This document shows, piece by piece, positions 25,691 to 34,310 of a stretch of DNA of 64,000 nt. The DNA comes from Rhodoferax sp. GTDB taxonomy: Bacteria > Pseudomonadota > Gammaproteobacteria > Burkholderiales > Burkholderiaceae_C. The notes below the pieces were generated by a model. It was not told the origin of the DNA, searched no databases, and was given only the letters and a program-made list of their open reading frames with translations. The translations under genes and the position numbers were made by a program. How positions within the stretch are numbered: the stretch's first letter is position 1; the number at the start of each line of letters is the position of its first letter. The DNA is taken from NCBI RefSeq assembly GCF_023700745.1, contig NZ_JAMPYG010000003.1:186001-250000 (forward strand), given 5' to 3'.

Positions 25691-25708
25691 GCTGGATACT
25701 TGAACAGT

Positions 25709-25763
25709 AGTTTATTTCGATTATTAAACTCCGTAAACTTATTTTTTAGTCAATTTGGTTTAC
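25709..25763. promoter_or_regulatory. Two AT-rich inverted repeats before the MarR gene, candidate autoregulatory operators
   Basis: AGTTTA-N10-TAAACT (25709-25730) and GTAAAC-N19-GTTTAC (25733-25763) stand just upstream of the MarR gene start at 25774. MarR proteins usually bind such palindromes in their own promoters. The stretch is much more AT-rich than its surroundings. Assignment is inference. Confidence 0.4.
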
Positions 25764-25773
25764 CATTTTCACC

Positions 25774-26244
25774 ATGACAGAACTTGCCACCACGCCTTGG
25801 CGCCAGACCCACATGGGTTATTGGCTAGCCCAGGCATCGGGGCGTTTTGACGCCCGCGTGCTGACATTGATGGCGGCCAATGACAGTATGCCGCTGGCCC
25901 TGGCCAACCTGGCGGCGCGCGGCCACCTGACCGCCTCCCATGTCCACATCACCCGGCACCTGGCCTTGGCGGGTTCGCGCCTGACCGAACTGGCCACACG
26001 CGCCGGGGTCAGCAAGCAGGCCATGGGCAAGCTGGTGGACCAGTGCGAAGCCTGGGGCCTGGTGCAGCGCCAGTGCGACTTGCGCGACGCACGCGCCTGT
26101 CTGGTGGTATTCACCCCCACTGGCCTGAGCTGGTTACAGGCTTTCAAAGAGGCCGTCACGCAAGCGCAAAACGAACTGCAGGATGCCGTGGGCCAGGAAG
26201 TCGCCACCGTCATGGCGCTCGGGCTGGAAGCCTATGCCGCCTAG
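25774..26244 (+). CDS. MarR-family transcriptional regulator
   Basis: The 156-residue winged-helix protein contains SRLTELATRAGVSKQAMGKLVDQCEAWGLVQ (recognition helix) and the wing RQCDLRDARACLVVFTPTG. It probably responds to a small ligand and represses its own promoter or a nearby gene; the target is unknown. It lies between divergent recA and a two-component pair, and is not close enough to either to suggest an operon (67 bases to the response regulator). Confidence 0.85.
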   Translation: MTELATTPWRQTHMGYWLAQASGRFDARVLTLMAANDSMPLALANLAARGHLTASHVHITRHLALAGSRLTELATRAGVSKQAMGKLVDQCEAWGLVQRQCDLRDARACLVVFTPTGLSWLQAFKEAVTQAQNELQDAVGQEVATVMALGLEAYAA

Positions 26245-26311
26245 AATGCTTGAAAAAAGACAACACGCAGCATAAAGATTTCATCAGACTGACCCAAAAG
26301 AGGAGCCCTTG

Positions 26312-26986
26312 ATGCGCATTTTGATAGCCGAAGACGACCAGGTTCTGGCTGATGGCCTGTTGCGCACCTTGCGCAGTTCGGGCGCCGCTGTCGACCATGT
26401 GGCGAGCGGCAGCGAAGCCGATGCCGCGCTGATGACCAACACCGAGTTCGACCTGTTGATTCTCGATCTTGGCCTGCCCAGGATGCACGGCCTGGAGGTG
26501 CTCAAACGTCTGCGGGCCCGCGGCTCAACCTTGCCGGTGCTGATCCTGACGGCTGCTGACAGTGTCGACGAGCGCGTCAAGGGACTTGATTACGGTGCCG
26601 ACGACTACATGGCCAAGCCCTTCAGTCTGCAGGAACTCGAAGCCCGGGTGCGTGCCCTGAGCCGACGCGGCATGGGCGCGGCCAGCAGCACCATCAAGCA
26701 CGGGCCGCTGATTTACGACCAGGGCGGTCGCGTGGCCAGCATCGATGGCGTCATGGTAGAGCTGTCGGCGCGCGAACTCGGCCTGCTGGAAGTCCTGCTG
26801 CAGCGCGCCGGCCGTCTGGTCAGCAAGGACCAACTGGTGGAGCGCCTGTGCGAATGGGGCGAAGAGGTGAGCAACAACGCCATTGAGGTCTACATCCACC
26901 GCCTGCGCAAGAAGATCGAAAAGGGTCCGATCCGCATTGCCACGGTGCGTGGCCTGGGCTATTGCCTGGAAAAGATCCCGGGCTAG
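26312..26986 (+). CDS. OmpR-family response regulator (TctD/QseB-like)
   Basis: The 224-residue protein has a receiver domain (ILIAEDDQVLADGLL, phospho-acceptor Asp52 in LLILDLGLPRMHG, ADDYMAKPF) and a winged-helix DNA-binding domain (ELSARELGLLEVLLQRAG, IEVYIHRLRKKIE, TVRGLGYCLE). AGAGGAG precedes the ATG at 26312. It lies 13 bases before the kinase gene and forms a two-component pair with it. The kinase architecture suggests the TctDE branch, which often senses tricarboxylates, but no tct transporter is nearby. Confidence 0.88.
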   Translation: MRILIAEDDQVLADGLLRTLRSSGAAVDHVASGSEADAALMTNTEFDLLILDLGLPRMHGLEVLKRLRARGSTLPVLILTAADSVDERVKGLDYGADDYMAKPFSLQELEARVRALSRRGMGAASSTIKHGPLIYDQGGRVASIDGVMVELSARELGLLEVLLQRAGRLVSKDQLVERLCEWGEEVSNNAIEVYIHRLRKKIEKGPIRIATVRGLGYCLEKIPG

Positions 26987-26999
26987 AGCGTTTGTCGTG

Positions 27000-28445
27000 A
27001 TGGTCAATCCACGCGAGCAGCGCTCGCTGTTTGGTGAAATCCTGGACTGGATGCTCACGCCGCTGCTGTTGCTGTGGCCGCTGAGCCTGGTCATGACCTG
27101 GCTGGTGGCCCAGAACATCGCTGGCAAGCCCTTTGACCGTGCCCTTGAATACAACGTCCGCGCCATGGCGCAGCTCATCACCACACAACATAACCGCGCC
27201 CAGTTTGTGCTGCCCCGTCCCGCACGTGAACTGCTGCGGGCCGATGACTCCGAAACGGTGTACTACCAGGTGCTGGGCCCACACAATGAATTCCTCAGTG
27301 GCGAACGCGACTTGCCGGCACCCCCGCCCATCGAGCCCCTGGTGCTTGACGAGGTTCGTATTCGTGATGACGTGATTAAGGGCTTTGATGTCAAGGTGGC
27401 GTATTTATGGGTGAGCTTGCCCATTCCCGACAGCAAACCCGCCCTGGTGCAGGTGGCCGAAACCCTGGAGAAGCGCTCGGTGCTGGCCACCGAGATCGTC
27501 AAGGGCGTGATGCTGCCGCAGTTTGTCATCCTGCCCCTGGCCGTGTTGCTGGTGTGGCTGGCGCTGGTGCAATCCATCAAGCCCCTGCACCAGCTCGAAG
27601 AACGTATCCGCGCCCGCAAACCCGACGACCTGAGCCCGATCGACGCGCAAATCGTGCCCATGGAAGTGGCGCCGCTGGTGGAGTCTGTCAACGACTTGCT
27701 GCTGCGCCTGACCGACTCCATTGCCACCCAGAAACGTTTTCTGGCCGATGCGGCGCACCAGCTCAAAACCCCGCTGGCCGGACTGCGCATGCAAGCCGAG
27801 ATCGCCCAGCGCGAAGGCGCCAGCGCCGAAGACCTGAAACATTATTTGCGACAGATTGGCCGCGCCAGCATTCGCGCCACCCACAGTGTCAACCAGTTGC
27901 TGTCACTGGCTCGCGCCGAAAGCAATGGCTCGGTGATGCCAAGGGTGGTGTGTGATCTGGCCGAGCTCACCATGTCGGTGGTGCGCGACTGCGTGCCACG
28001 CGCCCTGGAAAAACACATTGACCTGGGTTACGAAGGCACCCAACCCGGCACGCCCAGCTGCACTGTGCTGGGCAACCCGACCCTGCTCAAGGAAATGGTA
28101 CGCAACTTGGTTGACAACGCCATCAACTACACCCCCTCAACGCTGCAAAAGCCGGGGGTGATCACGGCACGGGTGCTCACCGACCCCTTTGGCCACACCC
28201 TGGTGCTGCAGGTGGAAGATTCCGGCCCCGGCGTGCCAGAAGCCGAGCGCGACCTGATCTTTCAGCCCTTTTACCGTGCCCTGGGGACCGAGGTCGATGG
28301 CTCCGGACTGGGTCTGCCCATCGTTCTTGAAATCGCCCAACAACACCAGGCCAGCGTCAGCCTGGAAGAAACCCACCCCGGCCAGACGCCGCCTGGCGCC
28401 CGTTTTGCGGTGCGTTTTAGCGCCCTGGGTGCCAGCCCAGCCTAG
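27000..28445 (+). CDS. Sensor histidine kinase, TctE-like
   Basis: The 481-residue kinase has an N-terminal helix (ILDWMLTPLLLLWPLSLVMTW), a periplasmic 2CSK_N domain (DRALEYNVRAMAQLIT...), a second helix (FVILPLAVLLVWLALVQSI), a short HAMP, HisKA with His253 (AAHQLKTPLAGLRMQ), and a HATPase domain (NLVDNAINYTPS, DSGPGVP, GSGLGLPIVLEI). It pairs with the upstream OmpR-type regulator. Its stop overlaps by four bases the end of the convergent SPOR-like gene. Confidence 0.9.
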   Translation: MVNPREQRSLFGEILDWMLTPLLLLWPLSLVMTWLVAQNIAGKPFDRALEYNVRAMAQLITTQHNRAQFVLPRPARELLRADDSETVYYQVLGPHNEFLSGERDLPAPPPIEPLVLDEVRIRDDVIKGFDVKVAYLWVSLPIPDSKPALVQVAETLEKRSVLATEIVKGVMLPQFVILPLAVLLVWLALVQSIKPLHQLEERIRARKPDDLSPIDAQIVPMEVAPLVESVNDLLLRLTDSIATQKRFLADAAHQLKTPLAGLRMQAEIAQREGASAEDLKHYLRQIGRASIRATHSVNQLLSLARAESNGSVMPRVVCDLAELTMSVVRDCVPRALEKHIDLGYEGTQPGTPSCTVLGNPTLLKEMVRNLVDNAINYTPSTLQKPGVITARVLTDPFGHTLVLQVEDSGPGVPEAERDLIFQPFYRALGTEVDGSGLGLPIVLEIAQQHQASVSLEETHPGQTPPGARFAVRFSALGASPA

Positions 28446-28882
28446 CGCTCTGTCTCAGGCTCGGGGCAGGATTCAAGTGCACCAGAAGGCAAGACGGCGC
28501 TGAGTTCGGACAACCGGGCTTGCTGCGCTGGATTCAAGGCCGGCAAACGCAGGCGCAAGCCTTGTCCATCGGACTGTTCCATCAGCAACCAGCTTTCTGG
28601 TGACCAGGAAGTTTGCAGAAGACGGCGCACCGCCTCGGCTTGCGCCGCGTCCATGGGTCCGCTTTGCAGACACACGGTGTCGTCAGACGGCTCTCGCAAA
28701 GACTCCCGTTTGACCTCGTCCGGGCTCAGCAGCGTGATCGCTTCCGGGCGAATTTGCTGCGTCAGGCGCTGCGGCTCACGTTGTGGTGCAGGCCCAAAAC
28801 CATAGGGCAGCAACCAGCCCTGCGCCCACGACCAGTACAAGGCATTGAGCAACAGCAACAGCCAGACCAGCGTGCGCACCAT
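28442..28882 (-). CDS. Membrane-anchored SPOR-like protein
   Basis: The 146-residue protein has one N-terminal membrane helix (TLVWLLLLLNALYWSWAQG) followed by a proline-rich stretch. A C-terminal region resembles a SPOR/RNP-like fold (TVCLQSGPMDAAQAEAVRRL, SWLLMEQSDGQGLRLRLPAL). SPOR domains bind denuded peptidoglycan. It lies 12 bases after birA, a common pairing in Burkholderiales. The SPOR call rests on overall pattern and context and is moderate. Confidence 0.65.
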   Translation of the reverse strand: MVRTLVWLLLLLNALYWSWAQGWLLPYGFGPAPQREPQRLTQQIRPEAITLLSPDEVKRESLREPSDDTVCLQSGPMDAAQAEAVRRLLQTSWSPESWLLMEQSDGQGLRLRLPALNPAQQARLSELSAVLPSGALESCPEPETER

Positions 28883-28894
28883 CAGGCCTGCACC

Positions 28895-29716
28895 TCACAC
28901 ATGGCCATAACCAGGGGCCGGCTGGACGCGCACGCTGACCTCGGCGCTGGTGATGCGCTGCACGCCTTGGGCGCTGACGACCCGCAGCGCGCCGCTGGCA
29001 TCCACGCCTTGCGCTACACCCTGCAAACCATCACTGAGCGTGACCGGCAACTGCGCCAGCGCGTCACGCATGTTGAAGGCCTTCTGGAACGGTGCAAAAC
29101 CGTGCGTCTCAAAGCGCTGCACGGTCTGCACCAATGGGGCCGCCACAAGCGACAAGGCCTGCGCCGCATCCACTCCCGGCAACAACTCCAGCAAACCGGC
29201 CGGGGCAATGGACAGGCCGGTCGCATCAGGCACGAGCAGGTTGAGGCCAATGCCAATCACCACATAACGACTGGCGCCGGCTTCCCCCCGGTTGACGGTC
29301 TCAAGCAAAATACCGGCTAGCTTGCGATCATGCCACCACAGGTCGTTGGGCCACTTCAGGCGAATGTCAGGATGCAGGCTTTGCGCCACGCTCAAGCCCA
29401 CCGCCAGCGACAGCCCCGACCAGTCGGCCGGCGCCAGATTCAGGCCCAGTGAAAAAGTCAGCGCCTGACCGCGCTGGCCTGCCGTCTGCGCGCCACTGTG
29501 CCACTGCCGCCCCATGCGGCCACGCCCGGCGGTTTGTTGCTCGGCCACCAGCAGCACGGGCTCCAGGCGGCCGGCGCGGGCGCGGCGCATCAGCTCGGAA
29601 TTGGTCGAGTCCACTGCCGGCAAGACCTCCACGGTAAAGCCCGGCAGCGCAGGCGCCACGGCTTGCCAGATGGCCTCGGCAGGCCAGCGCACAGGGAGGG
29701 CGGGTGTGACGGCCAT
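28895..29716 (-). CDS. birA: Biotin--[acetyl-CoA carboxylase] ligase, class I (no DNA-binding domain)
   Basis: The 273-residue enzyme activates biotin with ATP and attaches it to the biotin carboxyl carrier protein. Motifs are VDSTNSELMRRA, TAGRGRMGRQWHS (biotinyl-AMP loop), LKWPNDLWW and RKLAGILLE. It starts directly with the catalytic domain and lacks the N-terminal helix-turn-helix of E. coli BirA, so it should not repress biotin genes. It lies 3 bases after the SET-domain gene and 12 before the SPOR-like gene, suggesting one transcript. Confidence 0.93.
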   Translation of the reverse strand: MAVTPALPVRWPAEAIWQAVAPALPGFTVEVLPAVDSTNSELMRRARAGRLEPVLLVAEQQTAGRGRMGRQWHSGAQTAGQRGQALTFSLGLNLAPADWSGLSLAVGLSVAQSLHPDIRLKWPNDLWWHDRKLAGILLETVNRGEAGASRYVVIGIGLNLLVPDATGLSIAPAGLLELLPGVDAAQALSLVAAPLVQTVQRFETHGFAPFQKAFNMRDALAQLPVTLSDGLQGVAQGVDASGALRVVSAQGVQRITSAEVSVRVQPAPGYGHV

Positions 29717-29719
29717 GGT

Positions 29720-30190
29720 TCAGCGCCGCTTGGGCGCCAGCAGGGTGCCCCGGCAGCTTGCTGCGCCGCACCAGCATGGGTACTCGGCCTTGAGCTTTTT
29801 GGTGTAGCGCTCGTCAATGATCAGGCCATAGTCGTAATTGAGCTCTTCGCCGGCAGCAATGTCGCGCAGCGCCTTGATGAAAATGCGGCCGTCCTGCTCG
29901 TCGGCTTCGCAATTGGGGTCACAGGAGTGGTTGATCCAGCGCGACGAGTTGCCACCATACAGCGCGTCAATGACACGGGTTTCGTCAATGTGAAAATAAA
30001 ACGTGTGGTTGGGGTTCTGCGGGTCATGCGGGTGCCGCGCCTGGGCTTCTTCCCAGGTGATGATCTCGCCCACGTATTCGATCAAGGCGTCACCGGCAGC
30101 AATGTCCTGCAGCGCATAGACGCCCTTGCCGTGGACGGCAGAACGACGAACCTGGATGCGGCGTGAAATTGAAGGCGATTTGATTGACAC
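29720..30190 (-). CDS. SET-domain protein-lysine methyltransferase
   Basis: The 156-residue protein is essentially one SET domain: IQVRRSAVHGKGVYALQDI, EYVGEIITWEEA, the SAM/lysine-channel motif NHSCDPNC (87-94), GEELNYDYG, and a post-SET zinc cluster C-x-C-x4-C (Cys139, 141, 146). This architecture is that of eukaryotic histone methyltransferases, and the conserved NHSC and post-SET cysteines indicate an active enzyme. The start is a GTG at 30190 without a clear Shine-Dalgarno. It is divergent from topB (99-base gap) and probably co-transcribed with birA. The substrate is unknown. Confidence 0.88.
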   Translation of the reverse strand: MSIKSPSISRRIQVRRSAVHGKGVYALQDIAAGDALIEYVGEIITWEEAQARHPHDPQNPNHTFYFHIDETRVIDALYGGNSSRWINHSCDPNCEADEQDGRIFIKALRDIAAGEELNYDYGLIIDERYTKKLKAEYPCWCGAASCRGTLLAPKRR

Positions 30191-30289
30191 GTTAAAAAAT
30201 TTGGTATCGTGGACTCGTATGGGTGCGCGTGTGCGTACCTGCCTGCGCGTGCCCGCCCGTGCGAGCGCGAGAAAATGGATTGTAGTCAG

Positions 30290-33259
30290 ATGAAAACATT
30301 GATCATTGCTGAAAAACCTTCGGTCGCCCAAGACATCGTGCGCGCCCTGACGCCGGTGTCGGGCAAGTTTGAAAAACACGACGAGCATTTTGAAAACGAC
30401 ACCCATGTGGTCACCAGCGCGGTCGGCCACCTGGTGGAAATCCAGGCACCCGAAGCCTTTGACGTGAAACGCGGCAAGTGGAGCTTTGCCCATCTGCCGG
30501 TGATTCCGCCGCACTTCGACCTCAAACCCGTCGACAAAACCAAGACACGGCTCAACGCCGTGGTCAAGCAGGCCAAGCGCAAGGATGTGGGCCAGCTCGT
30601 CAATGCCTGCGACGCCGGGCGCGAGGGTGAGCTGATTTTCAGGCTGATCGAACAGTACGCTGGCGGCAGCAAGCCGCTGGGCAAACCCGTCCAGCGGCTG
30701 TGGCTGCAAAGCATGACACCGCAGGCCATCCGCGACGGCTTCGGCGCGTTGCGCTCCAACGCCCAGATGCAGCCGCTGGCCGATGCTGCGCGCTGCCGCA
30801 GCGAGGCTGACTGGCTGGTCGGCATCAACGGCACGCGGGCCCTCACCGCCTTCAACTCACGCGACGGCGGTTTCTTTTTGACCACCGTGGGCCGGGTGCA
30901 AACGCCCACCTTGAGCGTGGTGGTGGAGCGCGAGGAAAAAATTCGCAAATTCATCAGCCGCGACTACTGGGAAATTCACGCCACATTTGCCGCGCAGGCC
31001 GGTGACTACCCGGCCAAATGGTTTGACCCGACGTGGAAACGCGCGGCGGCCAATGCGGCCGCGGGGAACGACGAGGTGGACGCCGAACTCAAGGCCGACC
31101 GGGTCTGGAGCCAGCGCGAAGCCCAGGCCATTGCCGAGGCGGTGCGCGGCCAGCAAACCACGGTCACCGAGGAAAGCAAACCAACGACGCAGGTGTCGCC
31201 GCTGCTGTTTGATCTGACCAGCCTGCAACGCGAGGCCAACGGCAAATTCGGTTTCAGCGCCAAAACCACGCTGTCGATTGCACAAAGCCTGTACGAACGC
31301 CACAAGGCCCTGACCTATCCGCGGACCGACTCGCGCGCGCTGCCCGAAGACTATGTGCCGGTGGTCAAGCAAACCTTCGAGATGCTCGCCGACAGCGGCC
31401 TGAAGCACCTGGCGCCGCACGCGCTCACCGCCCTCAACAACCACTACATCCGCCCCAGCAAACGCATTTTTGACAATGCCAAGGTCAGCGACCACTTTGC
31501 CATCATCCCGACGCTGCAGGCGCCGCACGGTCTGAGTGAGGCCGAGCAAAAAATTTACGACCTGGTGGTGCGCCGTTTCATGGCGGTGTTTTTCCCGGCC
31601 GCCGAATACCAGATCACCACCCGCATTTCAACCGCTGTCGGTCACAGCTTCAAGACCGAAGGCAAGGTGCTCGTCAAGCCGGGCTGGCTGGCGATCTACG
31701 GCAAGGAAGCCGCGGAAGAAAGCAAGGACGGCGACGACAAGAACGCGGGCAACCTGGTGCCGGTGGCGCCAGGCGAGCGGGTCAAGGCCGAAGCGGTCGA
31801 CCCCAAGGCCCTGAAAACCCGACCCCCGGCGCGCTACACCGAGGCCACTTTGCTGGGGGCCATGGAGGGCGCCGGCAAAACCGTGGAAGACGACGAGCTG
31901 CGCGAAGCCATGCAGGAAAAAGGCCTGGGCACGCCCGCCACCCGCTCCAGCATCATCGAAGGCCTGATCTCCGAAGCCTACATGCTGCGCGAAGGCCGCG
32001 AGCTGATTCCCACCGCCAAGGCCTTCCAGTTGATGACGCTGCTGCGCGGCCTCGACGTGCAGGAACTCACCAAAGCCGAACTCACCGGCGAGTGGGAATT
32101 CAAGCTGGCGCAAATGGAGCACGGCAAGCTCAAGCGCGAAACCTTCATGAATGAGATTGCCGCCATGACCGAGCGCATGGTCAGGAAAGCCAAGGAATAC
32201 GACCGCGACACGGTGCCGGGCGACTACGCCACGCTGCACACGCCCTGCCCCAACTGCGGCGGCGTCGTGAAAGAAAACTACCGCCGCTACGCCTGCACCG
32301 GCGCCGACGGCAAAAGCGACGGCTGCGGCTTCTCCTTTGGCAAAACGCCCGCAGGCCGGACCTTCGAGCTGGCTGAAGTCGAGCAATTCCTGCGCGACCG
32401 CAAGATCGGCCCCCTGAGCGGTTTCCGCTCCAAGGCGGGCTGGCCATTCACCGCCGAAATGGTCATCAAGTTCGACGAGGAAAGCAAGAACTACAAGCTG
32501 GAATTCGACTTTGGCGACGACAAGAACGGCGAGGAATCCGGTGAACTGATCGACTTCTCGGCGCAAACCAGTCTCGGCGCCTGCCCGAAATGCGGCGCGG
32601 GCGTGTTTGAGCATGGCAAAAACTACGTCTGCGAAAAATCGGTGCCGACACACGCACAAGCCACACCGAGCTGCGACTTCAAGACCGGCCAAATCATCCT
32701 GCAGCAGCCGATCGAGCGCGCGCAGATGGTCAAGCTGCTGGCCACCGGCAAGACCGATTTGCTCGACAAGTTTGTGTCGATGCGCACCCGGCGCGCCTTC
32801 AAGGCCATGCTGACCTGGGACGCGGCAGCGGGCAAGGTGAATTTCGAGTTTGCCCCCAGCAAGTTTCCGCCGCGCAAAACTGCGGCAAGCCCGCTGACCA
32901 GGGCAGCGGTGGCGGCCAAAGCGGGCACTGCCGCAAAAAGTCCAACTGCCAAAAAAACAGCGAAAGCACCGGCCAAAAAAGTGGCCAAGGCGGCCACTGC
33001 CAAAGCACCGCGCAAAGCACCGGCCGCAGGGAGCGCGGGCTCCACGCCCAGCGCGGCCCTGGCTGCCGTCATTGGTGCCGAGCCCGTGGCGCGCGCCCAG
33101 GTCATCAAAAAGTTGTGGGACTACATCAAGGCCAACCAGCTGCAGGATGCCACCAACAAACGCGCCATCAACGCCGACGACAAACTGCTGGCCGTCTTTG
33201 GCAAGCCGCAGGTGACCATGTTTGAACTGGCAGGGATTGTGGGCAAGCATTTGGGCTGA
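30290..33259 (+). CDS. topB: DNA topoisomerase III with Lys/Ala-rich linker and C-terminal SWIB domain
   Basis: The 989-residue type IA topoisomerase has a Toprim domain (LIIAEKPSVAQDIV, ACDAGREGELIFRL), the catalytic Tyr343 in LTYPRTDSRALPE, and YTEATLLGAMEGAGKTVEDD. Two C-terminal zinc-finger-like regions follow (CPNCGGVV...CGFSFGK and CPKCGAGV...CDFKTG). About 60 residues rich in Lys, Ala and Pro (around 860-920, like histone H1) lead to a SWIB/MDM2-like domain at 921-989 (VIKKLWDYIKANQLQD, INADDKLLAVFG, MFELAGIVGKHL). The ATG at 30290 gives the family start MKTLIIAEKPS. E. coli TopB lacks the SWIB part. Confidence 0.95.
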   Translation: MKTLIIAEKPSVAQDIVRALTPVSGKFEKHDEHFENDTHVVTSAVGHLVEIQAPEAFDVKRGKWSFAHLPVIPPHFDLKPVDKTKTRLNAVVKQAKRKDVGQLVNACDAGREGELIFRLIEQYAGGSKPLGKPVQRLWLQSMTPQAIRDGFGALRSNAQMQPLADAARCRSEADWLVGINGTRALTAFNSRDGGFFLTTVGRVQTPTLSVVVEREEKIRKFISRDYWEIHATFAAQAGDYPAKWFDPTWKRAAANAAAGNDEVDAELKADRVWSQREAQAIAEAVRGQQTTVTEESKPTTQVSPLLFDLTSLQREANGKFGFSAKTTLSIAQSLYERHKALTYPRTDSRALPEDYVPVVKQTFEMLADSGLKHLAPHALTALNNHYIRPSKRIFDNAKVSDHFAIIPTLQAPHGLSEAEQKIYDLVVRRFMAVFFPAAEYQITTRISTAVGHSFKTEGKVLVKPGWLAIYGKEAAEESKDGDDKNAGNLVPVAPGERVKAEAVDPKALKTRPPARYTEATLLGAMEGAGKTVEDDELREAMQEKGLGTPATRSSIIEGLISEAYMLREGRELIPTAKAFQLMTLLRGLDVQELTKAELTGEWEFKLAQMEHGKLKRETFMNEIAAMTERMVRKAKEYDRDTVPGDYATLHTPCPNCGGVVKENYRRYACTGADGKSDGCGFSFGKTPAGRTFELAEVEQFLRDRKIGPLSGFRSKAGWPFTAEMVIKFDEESKNYKLEFDFGDDKNGEESGELIDFSAQTSLGACPKCGAGVFEHGKNYVCEKSVPTHAQATPSCDFKTGQIILQQPIERAQMVKLLATGKTDLLDKFVSMRTRRAFKAMLTWDAAAGKVNFEFAPSKFPPRKTAASPLTRAAVAAKAGTAAKSPTAKKTAKAPAKKVAKAATAKAPRKAPAAGSAGSTPSAALAAVIGAEPVARAQVIKKLWDYIKANQLQDATNKRAINADDKLLAVFGKPQVTMFELAGIVGKHLG

Positions 33260-33315
33260 GGTGACTTCCAAGTCTCTCCCTTATCTTGCCGTATGCAAAC
33301 TGCGGTGATGCGCTC

Positions 33316-33393
33316 CGCGCGGTAACCCGTAGGGGCGGCCACCTCATACTGGGGTACCAGAAATCGGTGGCCGCCCCTACGGGTTACCGCGCG
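33316..33393. repeat. Large perfect hairpin 1 (28-bp stem, 22-base loop)
   Basis: The arms 33316-33343 and 33366-33393 are perfect inverted copies over 28 bp; they include GTAACCCGTAGGGGCGGCC. The 22-base loop (33344-33365), containing CTGGGGTACCAG, is the reverse complement of the core of the neighbouring hairpin 2 with one mismatch. No open reading frame is convincing here. It may be a transposon-derived repeat or a structured RNA; a rho-independent terminator is unlikely without a T run. Confidence 0.85.
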
Positions 33394-33461
33394 ATAAAGT
33401 GATATGCGGAAGTTTTGAAGGCAAATGCAGTTACCAGACTCAGGCTACTGCACAGACGCCA

Positions 33462-33537
33462 GCGCAGTGGCTGGCTTTGGCGGCTGACGATTTCTGGTAC
33501 TCCAGTATGAGGAAGCTGTCAAAGCCAGCCACTGCGC
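33462..33537. repeat. Large hairpin 2 with the same core as hairpin 1 in inverted orientation
   Basis: Arms 33462-33479 and 33520-33537 are perfect inverted copies over 18 bp (GCGCAGTGGCTGGCTTTG), continuing imperfectly inward. The core 33489-33510 contains CTGGTACTCCAG and is the inverted loop of hairpin 1. Arms of the two hairpins are unrelated. Together they fill the 350-base gap between topB and the ParA gene (33260-33609); nothing else is recognisable in that gap. Confidence 0.85.
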
Positions 33538-33609
33538 GGGTATAGCTAACAAGTGGTTTGTGTAGCCTTATGAAAAAATGGCCCGGACCTACCGCGCCTT
33601 ACCAGCGGG

Positions 33610-34227
33610 CTACTGATCCAGCCAGTGGCAAATGGCTTGCCACTGGGCCAGGTCCCGCGCAACGCGCTCAGGCGGCAAGTCGAACACAGTCAAGCCGCGC
33701 GCCGCCAACTGGACGTAGTTTTGCGTGTCGCGCACATAGCCCAGCACGGGCAGGCCGGTGGCTTCCACAAAGGCGTGCAACTGCTCGGCGGCGCGGGTAC
33801 GCTCGTCCACCCGCATGCCGACAATGCCAATCTCGATTTTGGCGGCGCGGGCGCTGTCGGCCAGTTCATTCAAAAAGTCCTGCGTGGCAAAAATGTCAAA
33901 CACGCTGGGCTGCAAGGGAACCACCACTTTGTGGGCGCGCTTGAGAAGCTCCTTGAGCCGCTTGCCGTGCAGACCGGCGGGGGTGTCCAGCACCACATGG
34001 GTCGTCCCCTTGGGTGGTTTGGCTATCTGGTCGTTGCCCAGCTCCCAACTGCTTATGGCCCGCGCGTTGTCCGGGCGCAAGGACAACCAGAGCTTGCTCG
34101 ACTGCTGACGGTCGGCATCGCCCAGCATCACACGGTGGTTCTGGCTGGCAAAGTAGCCGGCAATTTGGGTGGACAGCGTGGACTTTCCCACACCTCCCTT
34201 GGGGTTGGCGACGACGACAACTGGCAT
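33610..34227 (-). CDS. Orphan ParA/MinD-family ATPase
   Basis: The 205-residue protein has the deviant Walker A NPKGGVGKSTLSTQIA, an Asp motif (GDADRQQSSKLW), Walker B (HVVLDTPAGLHG), and PLQPSVFDIFATQDFLNEL. Such ATPases use nucleoid or membrane gradients to position cargo. No parB-like gene or parS cluster is next to it, so it is not a standard chromosome partition pair. AGGAGG six bases before the ATG at 34227 fixes the start. Confidence 0.87.
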   Translation of the reverse strand: MPVVVVANPKGGVGKSTLSTQIAGYFASQNHRVMLGDADRQQSSKLWLSLRPDNARAISSWELGNDQIAKPPKGTTHVVLDTPAGLHGKRLKELLKRAHKVVVPLQPSVFDIFATQDFLNELADSARAAKIEIGIVGMRVDERTRAAEQLHAFVEATGLPVLGYVRDTQNYVQLAARGLTVFDLPPERVARDLAQWQAICHWLDQ

Positions 34228-34310
34228 GGGTGAAACCTCCTGCAACATGACTTGCTGATGTTAGCGGCATCAGCGACCCAAGGGAAAACCCATTGACCGC
34301 CGCGCGCGAT

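Noticed and set aside
31628..33271. 547-codon minus-strand reading frame opposite topB
   Set aside because: It is a high-GC antisense shadow with low-complexity composition; the plus strand encodes intact topoisomerase motifs.
33316..33537. Integron attC sites for the two hairpins
   Set aside because: No GTTRRRY/RYYYAAC core pairs were found at the expected ends, and no integrase or cassette array is near.
33610..34227. Chromosome or plasmid partition locus (parAB)
   Set aside because: There is no ParB-like gene or cluster of parS-like sites next to the ParA-type ATPase.
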